Below, one piece after another: positions 26,801 through 36,540 of a stretch of 64,000 nucleotides of DNA. This DNA is from Zygnema circumcarinatum (lineage: Eukaryota; Streptophyta; Zygnematophyceae; Zygnematales; Zygnemataceae): the NCBI GenBank assembly GCA_037447605.1, contig CM074805.1:3193140-3257139 (forward strand), given 5' to 3'. The notes under the pieces are model-generated. The model did no database searches, was not told the DNA's origin, and worked only from the letters and a program-made list of their open reading frames with translations. How positions within the stretch are numbered: the first letter of the stretch is position 1; the number at the start of each line of letters is the position of its first letter. Both the position numbers and the translations under genes were made by a program.

Positions 26801-29800
26801 AGCTAATCAACCTCGCAACCACTTTTGAGCAAAAGTAATGAAGCCTTCTGTTTACCTGGGTGGGCGAGGTAATCAGACCGGCCATCTCCTGTCCGCCCTC
26901 CGCGAGTTAGCGGTGGCTGAGCCTCAGGTGGCATATCACATGTGGGTGACGGTGTTCCCCATTGTGTGGGCCACCTTAAAGAAGGAAGAGCAAATGTTGC
27001 TTGCGAAGCCCATGATTACGTTACTGCATAAGGACTACCACGTCAAGCAGCTTCATCGCCGGCCCAATGTAGTGCAGGCCCTCCTTGAGGGTGTCAGGTT
27101 AGTGGATACTTCAATGACTTTTGTCTTTTCAGTCTCCCACAAAACAAAGCTCTGCAGAATCCTTGTCCCCCAATGCAGCTTACCGGTTCATGGAAAGTGT
27201 TAGAGGCATAGAGCGGCTGCTGATGCCAACTCGATATGAGCCCTATGGATGGCAGATTTATGGAATAAACGAGGGTTTAAGGGTGTGTTTTTGTTTCTAA
27301 ATAATGTGATCTCTTTGCTGCCTGTTTGCTGTGCAGCTTGAGCCAGCCGCAGCCCAAGTTCCCCAGCGATTTAATCAAGTTTCTGGGAAAAACTTACAAC
27401 GCATGGCACATTGCTATTCCTTTATTGGAAAGCCATGTGTCGTTATTTCCGCAGGAAACAAAATGCTTTGAAGCCCTTTGCGAGCTTTATCGGTGAGTGT
27501 CTAATGCACAGTCTGCACTGCCCAATATCCAGTTCTCATTCCGTTAAACGCTGATCTATCACTCATGCATGAGGCAAGTCTTACACGACACGTCCCAAAG
27601 CTCAGTCCATTGCTGTCTACTTGTAGGGCAGAAAAAGTGGCCTTTGACAAGCTATTTTCTCCATTGTGAGGCATGTGCAGGTGCCTAAATGAAGACGATG
27701 TGCTCTATGGCATGTGGAAGCGGAGAGCAGCCACAGCGGAGACACGTGCAGGCCTGTCATTGGTCCAGCACGGCTTCTGGCAGAAAGGGCAGGATGTCTT
27801 CTACCGGGGGCTCAGCAAAGCATCACATGTAAGGGTTCTGCTCAAGAACTCAAGGGCATGGGACAGTAGAAGTTTAGAAACTGTCCTTAGTTTTCTTTTC
27901 ATTATGAAAATGAATAAATTTCTACCGGAGGCTCAGTAAAGCATCACTAGTAAGGGTTCTGCTCAAGATGTCAAGGGCATGGGAACGTAGAAGTTTAGGA
28001 ACTGTCCTTAGTTTTCTTTTCATTATGAAAATGAATAAATTTCTCTATAAAATTGTGCAGGGCGTCTATGGCAGTGACGTCTCGAAAGCGGAAATGGGGC
28101 TCTGGGAAGAACAATGGCTGAGTTGCGCAAAGCGGCTGAGTCACTGGGAACTACTCGCAGAGTTCGGTCGCAGTGTGGAGAACTATGAGCTGATGGCAGA
28201 TGTGTTATGGCGACTGCCCGACTGGCAAGGACTGAAGGAGACTGTGTTGCCACGGGCTCAGCTGGAGGAAACACCAAAGCTCAAAATGATTCAAGCATAT
28301 TGTATTCTGCAGGATGGCACAGCCCAAAGTGTGGCAGATGCTGACAACTTAATCAGTCAGGTGAGTGTGGAGGGCTTGGGGTGTGATTCCAAAAGCTATG
28401 TAATCTATGTTGGAATTTTGGCCGAAAGATTAATCTCGTCAGCTTTTTTGCGGTCTTCTTTTTCATGTTTGCTAGGCTCATATCTTGATGGAGAGGATGG
28501 TTGTTTATGGCAGGGATGGGAGCTAGCTCTCAAACGCTGGTGGCAGTTGCCGGTGATTGGAGTACAGCCTCATCTGCCGCTTCTACAACAGTTTCAGCAG
28601 CTGGTAGAACTTCAGGTAAGTTCTCTGCATGCATGTCATCGATTTTGCTTGGTGCTTTGCTTGGTACAGCTGGTATTGGTGATCTTTAAGCACAGTAATG
28701 AGTTTGTGGAACGCTCTACGCTACGTGTACTTTTGCACAGGAGTCATCTCGTATACTACTTGACATCATCAATGGACCAAATCAGTCGCTGCCTCCCCCC
28801 CAGCCATCAGCCTTACCCGGCCAACCGAATGCTTCCCTGAACAACCAATATCAAGAGCTGCGAGAGATCGTGGAGGTTTGGCGTATGCGCACGCCAAATG
28901 AGTGGGATGACCTCCTCGTATGGTGCGACGTGCTCCAATGGCGGAGCCATATGTTCAACACCATTATCACAGCGTTCGCGGTAAGTGTGCAGGCATCATG
29001 GTGTGGTTGTGTACAACAGGTTGCACGTTACAGAGAAACAGTAATGGGAAGCAGGGGAGGAGTGTGTTGGGAAAGTGTTTCCGATTATGGTACACTCATA
29101 GTTCTGTCCTTTTTTTTACCTGTAGAGTTAGGAAAGTCTGTGGTCTCATGTCTCTACAGTAAAGAATGCTGGAAGGACTTCCAAGTGCGAGTACCACAGT
29201 TTGGGCTCAGTATGCAATACATAGCTTGAGTGATCCCTCTTCACATATCGACACGTTAAAACTGTCTGCACTGCGTATGTTCCTGCAGACGGTGGCGGAG
29301 ACAAACCCAACTTTGCACCAGTTGGGATTTAAGGATAAAGCTTGGACCGTGAACAAACTGGCCTCTGTGGCCCGCAAGCAGGGTCTCGGAGCCGTATGTG
29401 TGAAAGTGTTAACCTACATGTACGGCTTCCCTTGCATGGAAGTGCAGGAGGCTTTTGTAAAGATCAAGGAGCAAGTGAAGGCTTATTTGGACATGAAGGG
29501 AGAGCTCCATATGGGATTAAGCCTCATTAATGGCACCAACCTCGAGTATTTTCAGAATAACAGTAAGGCAGAGGTTCTGAGATTGAAAGGCGAGTTCTTG
29601 CAGCGTTTGGGGGATGGGGACGCTGCAAATCAGGCTTTCTCTGCAGCAATCACAATGTTCAAACATCTTCCCAAGGGCTGGATCAGTTGGGGAAGCTACT
29701 GCGACCAGGTTAGTCGTCGTGCCTATAAAAATTTCGTGGAAACCCGTTCTCTGACAACGCTAGCAGTCTGACAGCTTTGTTGCTCCCTCGTTGTGTGCTG

Positions 29801-32800
29801 CCGGTATCTGTCGTTCTTGTTCCCTATTTTCAACTTTGGCTGTGACTCTTAGCCTCAAACGCATCCGTTACTTTTTTGCATTCTCTAGCCAGAAGTTACT
29901 GATTGCACAGGAACTTATTGCTTGTATTTTCTCGTGGTCTTCTCAATCTTTACCAGTCCCCATGTAGAGTTGTTTAAACAAGTCCCTCCGTTTGCTCTTT
30001 CATCGGTGGGCGATTTTCCTTTGCCAAAACTGCTCTCTTTTCTTGCTTCGTTCATACACTCCTCCGCCTTCTCGTTGGTGTTCAGGTGTACAAGGAGACA
30101 GGGGAGCAAGTGTGGTTGGAGTACGCAGTCAGCTGCTTGTTGCAGGGAATCAAGTGTGGCAACGCAAGCGGCCGCTCCCATCTCGCCCGTGTCCTCTACC
30201 TGCTCTCCTTTGACAATCAGGAGGGCCGGGTTGGAAAGGCTTTGGATTCTTTTCGCGAGTCCATTCCCTTCTGGGTGTGGCTGCCCTGGCTACCACAGCT
30301 GCTGCTCTCTCTGCAGAGGCCGGAGGCGACGCACACGAAGTTGGTGCTCATTCGGGTAGCACAGATGTACCCACAGGTGAGTCGAACCCCTTCTTCTCCT
30401 ATCACTCTTTTCAAATAGTGCTCGTCTGTTGATCTCATCCTTTTGGCCTAGAACAGTGTTCTCGGGTGATCGTGAGGTTATCGTGTGTCCAGCAGAGTGC
30501 TCGTAACGAGGGAGTTTCTGGCTATTCTTTTGAAATTGGAATTACAAGCAGATGCATATCCATTAGTTCAGGAGGCAGCCCCAGGTGAGGCTCGTCCTTG
30601 GCATGATCATGAGTGATGTTCACAAGGTTGATTGTTGGTTTAGTCCATATATGGCGCTTCGCAAATACAAACATTGCTGACGATCTATCCATTTCATTGA
30701 CCATTAAATGGGCCCAACATGGAATGGATGTGATTCGTCACCACACCATGTACTTTAACCTCGCATTTATGACCGTGAATCTCCTTTGTTACCAAGCAAC
30801 CACGTAAATAGTTCTGTGAACCTCTGAATGCCTGAGATGCTCTGTGCTCCCCCTCTCCTCCACTTATGACATCCTTGCATGGCACTTGCCCTCTTCTTGA
30901 AGTCTGCCATTTAAACCGGGAACTTCAGATTACGTAGGTCACAGTGAGCAGGCTCAGCCTTGCCTTTATCAAGAATAACTAGCAGGAAACCTGTTACTGA
31001 GATGATTCGCCTTTTTATGACAGGCAATTTACTATTGGCTTCGAACGTATCTCTTGGAGCGGAGAGATGTGGCACAACGTGCGGAAATGGCCCATAGAGC
31101 TGCTCAGGGCCATGGGGGCCGTCCTCAAAGCATGGGAGATGGGCGAGGAATAGCTCCCGGGGGTGGTCCGGACGGCTCCATGGCTTCTGCAGGCGGGCAG
31201 ATGCAGGGAGGAGGGCCAGTAGCTCATGGAGACGCTGTTCTAGGGAGCCAATCTTCTATAACCACCATTAGCAGTGGAGATGGAAATGGCAATGTGCTTG
31301 GAGTCGGAGGAGGGGGGAGCGGCAACCTGATTTCGAGTGTAGCTGATGGGGCTGGGGGCATGGGCCATACGATGGAGGGAGGGAGTGGTGGGCTAGGGGG
31401 GGAAGGTAATCAGGGTGCGGTGCAGGCAGGAGGAGATGCAGGACAACAGGCCATGGTGCTTCGTAGGAGTGCAAGCTCAGGGATTGGATGGCCCACGAGT
31501 ACAATTTCAGCCTTCGAGGCGGCAAAGGATGTGATGGAGTCTTTGCGTTTGAAACATTCGAACCTTGCCACTGAACTGGAGGTGGGTTTCCATGTGGCTT
31601 CGCAGAGTGTTGCAAGGTGCTCAATGGTAATTGACCTTGCCGGATCTGTGAGACTGTTCACATGTTCACCATATGTCAAGGAATTGTTTTTAGAAAGAAA
31701 GAAAACTGCATTTGAGGGGACAAAACTGTTAATCGTCGTTTCTGTCTCTCTGTTTGTCTGATGTGGTTCAACGCAGGTTATGCTGACAGAGATAGGTTCG
31801 AGGTTTGTTCCACTTCCAGAAGAGCGCTTACTCGCTGTGGTTCATGCTCTTCTTCACCGATGCTACAAGTATCCCACAGCCACTACGGCTGAGGTGCCTT
31901 TGAGCTTGAAGAAGGAGCTCGGAGGTGTATGTAGAGCATGCTTCTCTGTAGATACCGTCAGCAAGCACTCGGATTTCGTCAGCGAGTACAAGCACGACTT
32001 TGAACGGGATCTCGATCCCGACTCAGTGGATACATTTCCAAAGTCGCTTGCAGAGCTGACGAAGACTCTCAAGCACTGGGAGGGTATATTACAGGTCAGT
32101 TCGGTGCACATGCTAATTGATGAGAGCGCCTAGACTGGTGAAGCACTTTGGGTGATTTCTTTTCCTATGGCTTTTACGTGTTATGTAAAATATAGAAAGC
32201 AAACAATCTACAACAGGTCGCTCTCATGAAGTGAACCATTGACGGCTTTATTGCTGGGTAGCATTTCTTTCTGATTTGTTGTTTTGCTGCATTCATCCCC
32301 AGAGCAATGTTGAAGAACGGCTTCCAGCAGTCTTGAAGTTGGAGGATGAAAGCCGGACACTCCGTGAGTGGAACGTGCTCGAAGTGGAGCTGCCCGGACA
32401 ATATTTTAGTGATCAGGTAAGCGTCCAACCTAGTGTAGAGTACAGTGAAAGGTCAGGAGCTGAAGTTTTTAGAACGCATATTTGCTGAATCTCTTTCTGG
32501 ATAATGCATCGCAGTCGTCAGTCGCCACTGTCACAATCTGTATGATTCATGAAGATTGATATACACACATTTGCTGACGACGACCTTTATGAGTACATCG
32601 TGTACGTTCTTGCCACCATCATGTATAGGCACTGGTTTGCGTTTCTCTCTGCTCATAAACTATACTTTGTGTTCTTGTTCACATAAATGTTGCTCCTCTT
32701 GCTTATGCTAGCTGGTTTTGTTTGTGGAAAGCAGGAAGCCCCTCCAGAACACATGGTAAAGCTGGACAGCATTGGTGCGGATGTTCCGATCGTGCGGCGC

Positions 32801-35186
32801 CATGGCAGCAGCCATCGACGGCTCACAATGGTTGGAAGCGATGGCTCAAAGCGCCATTTCTTGGTGCAGACTTCACTCACTCCATCTGCGCGGAGTGACG
32901 AGCGCATGCTGCAGCTCTTCCGTTCCGTTAATAAACTGCTGGACAAACACAAAGAGTCCCGACGACGGAATCTTGCATTCCACACACCAATCCTCATTCC
33001 TGTCTGGCCACAGGTTTGACACTTAACTGTTTGGTATCTTCATTTCAGCTTCATTTGAACATTGGGAGTGGTCTCCATCACTGAAGTCGGCTTGCACTAG
33101 ACCTATTAGAGTCATAGATTTGCAATTTAGGAACAGGAGTCCTCCACACTGTGTTTCACTATTCTGGACTGGTCTTGCTCCAATCTTCTGCTGCAGGTGC
33201 GTTTGGTTGAGGACGAAATTACATATAGCACATTTGCTGAAGTTTACGAAGTGAACTGCACGAGATTTGGGCGAGAACCGGACCAGCCGATTCAATTTTT
33301 CAAGCAGCGTCTCAATGACGCTCTCAGTCGCCAGGTCTGTGCTCACTCTTTGTGCTGCCCCTTATCACTTTCTCCATAAAGGCCATCGCCTTTATGAAGG
33401 CTTTTATCTGTGTTGTGGTTGTCCCAAACATGGATTGAATGAGTCAGGTGGTCAGGCAAGGTGGACCAGTGTAAAGAGCTGGATTTGAGAGAAGTATACT
33501 CACTATATACTTTCACTGCCTGAAATGGAATGTGTCAGGATTATTGGGACTATTTTAACGAGGCTTTGGGGCTATTTCCTAAGGGGGGATTTCTCTGCTT
33601 TAAGTACTAGTGTGCTGTGAAATATGTGTTGCCAGTGACAGTTTTCGACCTAGCCATTGGCCAACTGTGTGGAATAGATCTCAAATAGTTCTCAAATTTA
33701 GATGTTCCACTGTGCTTAATTAGGATAGTGATGCTATGGCATCAATAGAGAGGAGAGCCGCCAAAAGACCTACCTCCTTCTTGTGTTGGGGAGTGCAGCT
33801 TCAAGGGGAGCAACTGGTTGAGCTTCGCCTCCTCACATACACTGAGATAACAAAAAGTCACCCACCGGACGGGTGGCCTACCCCCAACTACAACTATGTT
33901 TCAGAGAGCGTGCTCTCTCAGTTCATGTACAAATCGCTCCCCAGTGCCGCCCACCTTTGGACCTTCAAGAAGCAGTTTGCAGCACAGCTGGCCCTCTCAG
34001 GGTGCATTTCATACATGCTTCACATAGGAGGGCGCTCGCCGAGCAAAATACTTTTTGCAAAGAACACTGGGAAGGTCTTCCAGAGCGACTTTCATCCAGG
34101 TGAAATAGCTTACCCTTGAGAGAAGCGAGTTAAGAGGTTGAGCTAATTTAGATCTGACAGTTCCTTGTAGGTTTTAGTCCGCAAACCCTAGTCAGTTGAG
34201 GAATGAATGAAGTGGTAGCGAAGTGAAGTGAAGTGTGAGTGAAGTGTCATCTTGCTTGAAAAGTTACGAATTCTCAGAATGCTTGGACTCCCTCGTCTTT
34301 GTGAGAAGGAAGTGACGACGTCATTTGTATCTTTGGCTGATATCTTCATGCTGGCCACGTTGTGATCCGTGCAGCATATGACCAGAACGGGCTTGTAGAG
34401 TGCCCTGAGCCCGTGCCCTTCCGGCTTACTCGGAACCTTCATACTTTCTTCACACAATTTGGAACTGATGGCCTCTTCGTCCCTGCAATGTCCGCGGCTG
34501 CTCAAGCAATGCTGGCAACAAAGGTTCATACGTCTTCCTTTGCTTGAACTGTAGGCTGTTGTTTTGGTGCTCGTCTGCCATATGCTTGAGCTTACGTCGT
34601 TTTTAAGTTATTTCGCTGATATGAACTGAGTGGTGATGGGAGGCCCAACAGAATAAAAAGATGGAGCATCACTTGGCGATGTTTTTTCGTGATGAGCTCA
34701 TTTCGTGGTCATGGAGACGGCATCCAGCTAGCGGAATGCCTGCAGCAGCCGCAAGAGGAAACATCTCTCCCACAGAATTGAAGCAGAAAGTGACTGCAAA
34801 TGTGGATAGTGTCCTTAAACGTTTGACGCTCATGGCTCCACAAACATATGCTGAAGAGGTACCTCATCTGCTTCTTGCATTCATCAAAAGGCTCACGCTG
34901 CTTGATAGGTGGCGGTAATCCGGCGAGGGTGGCTCCATTGTGCCATACTGTCCCAACGCAGTCTGTCTGTCTTTAAGTGGATAGTCGATACTCTCATGGA
35001 CCTTCAATGCCCCTGTTTTCGTGCTAATTTTGATGCTCTTGGAGGGATCTGCAGGTGACCGCTGAGGAAGGTGGAGGTGAGGGGATTCCGCGGTCAGTTC
35101 AGCGCGGCGTTACTGAACTCGTGGAAACAGCGCTCAACCCTAAATGCCTCTGCATGATGGACCCCACATGGCATCCGTGGTTCTGA
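3784..35186 (+). CDS. TRA1: TRA1/TRRAP, pseudokinase scaffold of SAGA/NuA4 acetyltransferases, 50 exons
   Basis: This encodes the giant activator-binding subunit of SAGA- and NuA4-type histone acetyltransferase complexes, acting in the nucleus. Exons: 3784-3841, 5443-5579, 5879-6118, 6447-6824, 7044-7169, 7813-7898, 8438-8546, 9046-9141, 9657-9722, 11658-11717, 12147-12215, 12633-12714, 13089-13156, 13351-13548, 14314-15165, 15440-15625, 16022-16102, 16270-16854, 17782-18135, 18308-18643, 19035-19296, 19590-19812, 20167-20345, 20967-21193, 21593-21742, 22041-22271, 22416-22637, 22978-23907, 24044-24175, 24430-24840, 25027-25253, 25472-25663, 25864-26305, 26877-27097, 27337-27492, 27681-27828, 28061-28360, 28514-28615, 28741-28980, 29289-29708, 30086-30376, 31024-31581, 31777-32094, 32303-32416, 32735-33013, 33197-33334, 33799-34099, 34375-34523, 34652-34858, 35055-35186. 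They total 12,069 nt, about 4,022 residues. An N-terminal helical solenoid reaches about residue 2660, a FAT region about 2670-3480, and a PI3K-like pseudokinase plus FATC end about 3620-4022, finishing DPTWHPWF as in the family. The start (MIPISNFEQHGKK) matches the plant N-terminus. Confidence 0.95.
4253..4297. repeat. Perfect 19-bp hairpin in TRA1 intron 1
   Basis: The arm 4253-4271 (CTGAACCAGAGGTTGTTTT) is exactly complementary to 4279-4297 across a 7-nt loop. It sits in the 1.6-kb first intron of TRA1. The arms are shorter than a typical plant microRNA precursor stem, so a function is not claimed. Confidence 0.85.
9761..9813 (+). repeat. 53-bp direct repeat, left copy (within rpl5)
   Basis: Identical to 11364-11416. 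Both copies encode the same rpl5 segment (…SSESVKQVTLAFEIVCG). Downstream of the left copy rpl5 continues, and downstream of the right copy the sequence turns into unrelated intron DNA. Confidence 0.9.
9761..10192 (+). pseudogene. rpl5: Mitochondrial-type rpl5, C-terminal part (5' truncated here)
   Basis: The frame encodes ribosomal protein L5 of the large mitochondrial subunit from the VSSESVKQ segment to the stop at 10190-10192. The 5' end is missing at this place. The matching start of the gene lies 1.2 kb downstream at 11238, so the gene is circularly permuted around the insert. Codon use is strongly AT-biased at third positions, unlike the host exons, and TGG is used for Trp, compatible with the standard code. 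The last codons overlap the rps14 start by 8 nt, a compact organelle arrangement. In the nucleus it would not be expressed as a functional protein. Confidence 0.85.
10185..10362 (+). pseudogene. rps14: Mitochondrial-type rps14, N-terminal part, cut by an assembly gap
   Basis: It opens MSNLVLRDHMRRLL and contains the family segment LSQLPRNSSKTRIR, both typical of green-plant mitochondrial ribosomal protein S14. About 59 codons are visible before the run of Ns at 10363. The C-terminal half, including the usual NRC…TGRPRSVY region, would lie beyond the gap and is not present downstream. The order rpl5-rps14 is the ancestral mitochondrial ribosomal cluster order kept in green plants. Confidence 0.9.
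10363..10372. other. Assembly gap (10 N)
   Basis: Ten Ns, probably a placeholder for a gap of unknown length. rps14 enters it on the left. An unrelated GC-rich repeat field emerges on the right. Confidence 0.99.
10373..11100. repeat. GC-rich repeat field of mitochondrial type
   Basis: Short GC-rich words recur many times. A unit reading CTCGGTTTTACCCTACGGTC followed by GCCTG appears near 10480, 10630 and 10818. The small palindrome GTGACTTCGTCAC appears near 10564, 10843 and 10868, and CTGCGCTCG-type words are scattered throughout. Open frames here are repetitive Ser/Leu/Arg translations of the repeat and are not genes. Such clusters are common in intergenic mtDNA of green algae. Confidence 0.75.
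11238..11416 (+). pseudogene. rpl5: Mitochondrial-type rpl5, N-terminal part (3' truncated here)
   Basis: The start codon at 11238 opens MLSLNRLRFHYEHVLRQDLL, an L5 N-terminus, and the frame is intact to 11416. There it leaves rpl5 and enters TRA1 intron sequence. The last 53 bp duplicate the beginning of the left-hand rpl5 piece, so the two pieces overlap and together cover one gene. Confidence 0.85.
11364..11416 (+). repeat. 53-bp direct repeat, right copy
   Basis: Exact second copy of 9761-9813 at the right boundary of the mitochondrial-type insert. Confidence 0.9.
15919..15968 (+). repeat. G-rich run in TRA1 intron 16
   Basis: About 50 nt are almost entirely G with scattered T and A, including an uninterrupted G run of more than ten. 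It could form G-quadruplex DNA or RNA and could be a polymerase-slippage or sequencing-error site. The adjoining exons 16 and 17 splice in phase. Confidence 0.8.
23839..23907 (+). repeat. CAG/CAA tract encoding 23 Gln in TRA1
   Basis: A mixed CAG/CAA array at the very 3' end of exon 28 encodes 23 consecutive glutamines (about residues 2175-2197). The next exon begins with two more CAG codons. Interruption by CAA suggests a fairly stable tract. It lies in a low-complexity segment after a Gly-rich and acidic stretch of the solenoid. Confidence 0.95.
27801..28043 (+). repeat. Tandem duplication of exon 36 end plus intron start, period 121 bp
   Basis: Copy 1 (27801-27921) starts in the last 28 nt of TRA1 exon 36 (CTACCGGGGGCTCAGC) and runs through the donor site into intron 36. 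Copy 2 (27922-28043) repeats it with a few substitutions and small changes. Copy 2 therefore contains a decayed pseudo-exon end and a second possible donor (ACTAGTAAGG). The normal acceptor follows at 28060. Confidence 0.9.
31090..31460 (+). other. Gly/Ser-rich linker segment in TRA1 exon 42
   Basis: Part of the TRA1 reading frame (about residues 3315-3435). It is dominated by Gly with Ser, Ala, Met and Asn and separates the FAT region (LLERRDVAQRAEM just before) from the segment leading to the pseudokinase (FEAAKDVMESL just after). Plant TRA1 proteins also carry a low-complexity linker here, so it is probably disordered and not an annotation error. Confidence 0.75.
32735..35186 (+). other. 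TRA1: PI3K-like pseudokinase and FATC end of TRA1
   Basis: Exons 45-50. The segment has the family signature RHGSS, followed by SLTPSARSDERMLQLF and HTPILIPVWPQ. It lacks the catalytic DxxxxN and DFG motifs of active PI3K-like kinases, as is known for TRRAP/TRA1. The final 33 or so residues form the FATC motif ending WHPWF. Confidence 0.85.
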
Positions 35187-36443
35187 AGGGTGCCCTTAGT
35201 ACCCACTTACACGGGCAGCTTCATCTTCAGCTTCAGCTTCGTGCCTTTGGAGAAGGATGACAAAAGGGATCGTAAGGTTCGCCAGCAGCTTTTCACACGC
35301 TTTGAGTCGCCTTCTTTGGCTTCTCGGTCATAGTAAACAGTCCTTCCTCTCACGTACATAACGAAGTTCCAAGTTTAGGACAGCATCTGAACAGTGCAGT
35401 AATGGCAGGGCGAAGCAATGCCAAATGAAATGTAACTGCTTGTGTAAATAAAGTTCCCTGCCTTTGTCTTGTTTATGTGCGTAGTGTCACTCTCACTCTT
35501 GTCTCATGAGATCAACGTTTCCCACTTCAACAGTGCTTGCTGCTAAATGCTTGCGGGCACCATTGGAAATCCTCGTGACCAGATAACCGAAATACACACT
35601 CATGTATGCCCGAAGCCTTTCATATAATATAAAGCGGTGATGGTAGGCCTAGAATGTTGGGTTCCCTCAAGAAGTTTCCTTTCATTCCCAGGTCCCTCAT
35701 GACTGGTTCACCTTTGTTTCCACATTTTGTCTGAAGCCGTCATCGTGAGACCAATGCCATTTTTCTAAGAGGACTTAAAAATCGAGAGGCCTTGTAAATC
35801 CTCTCTAGCCAAGTCCATTCTCCAGTTGCGCTGACATTTTAATAAGAAAGCCCCGGCGAAAGGGCAGGCCTTTATATTTAAGGGAATTCGTATATATCGT
35901 CCCTTAATCCCCATAAATAGATTCTTGCCTGTCCCTTAAAACGCATTTTTAAAGGAAAGTAGAGACTATCACTCAACGACAGGAATCCTAGAATAAGGCA
36001 ACCACCTTAAACAACGTAAACAAGTTATTTTCGGGAAATTTGAAATTAATTTAAGGTATTTGACCGTAAATACCGTGAAAACTCTAAAAAAGCCCTTTTT
36101 TTGGTGAAATTTTTTTTTTTTTGGTGAAAGCAAAGTAAAATGAATGGGCATTGCACTCACAATGGCGACGTCATCATTTGTATATGAACTTTACTTCTTG
36201 GCTTCACAATATGGCGCTAAAAATTGGTGCAAACTCTAGAACTCTTAAAAATTTGGACTTTTTACCAATCGATCAAAACACTTGTAGATTTGGCAATCAC
36301 AACATATAATTACTCATTCAAAGACCCAATTGTACCAAAAAAACAAAAAAGACTTGTACGAAGAAAAGTCTCCAAAGTCTCCAAAAGTCTCGATCTCCAT
36401 TTCCATCCCTCATGAATTACTCCAAATATGACCTATTTAGAAT
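35187..36443. other. Intergenic sequence after TRA1
   Basis: Apart from the candidate polyadenylation signals I see no gene. The right part is AT-rich with a partial duplication of a T-run plus GGTGAAA near 36085-36130. It runs into the repeat-bearing segment around the second gap. Confidence 0.4.
35425..35455 (+). terminator. Candidate polyadenylation signals of TRA1
   Basis: About 245-260 bp after the TRA1 stop, two TGTAA words (near 35431 and 35443) and an AATAAA hexamer (35447-35452) lie together. TGTAA is the usual signal in many green algae and AATAAA is the general one. Assignment is by motif and position only. Confidence 0.4.
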
Positions 36444-36530
36444 GGAAAATGATAGAGCGGCCCCACTTTTTGGATATCGACGCCCCCTTTTTGGAAAAAA
36501 TGTACTTTTTTTTTGGCTAATCAGCCCCCC
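36444..36530 (+). repeat. First copy of an ~87-bp repeat unit, left of the gap
   Basis: It is a diverged direct copy of 36699-36786 and an inverted copy of 37649-37736. It breaks off at the gap exactly where the other copies continue. This suggests that the gap hides further repeat sequence. Confidence 0.85.
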
Positions 36531-36540
36531 NNNNNNNNNN
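36531..36540. other. Assembly gap (10 N)
   Basis: Ten Ns, probably a placeholder, located between two copies of the same repeat family. Confidence 0.99.

Noticed and set aside
31054-31761. Gly/Ser-rich frame as an independent gene
   Set aside because: It is TRA1 exon 42, flanked in the same frame by FAT-domain and pre-kinase sequence.
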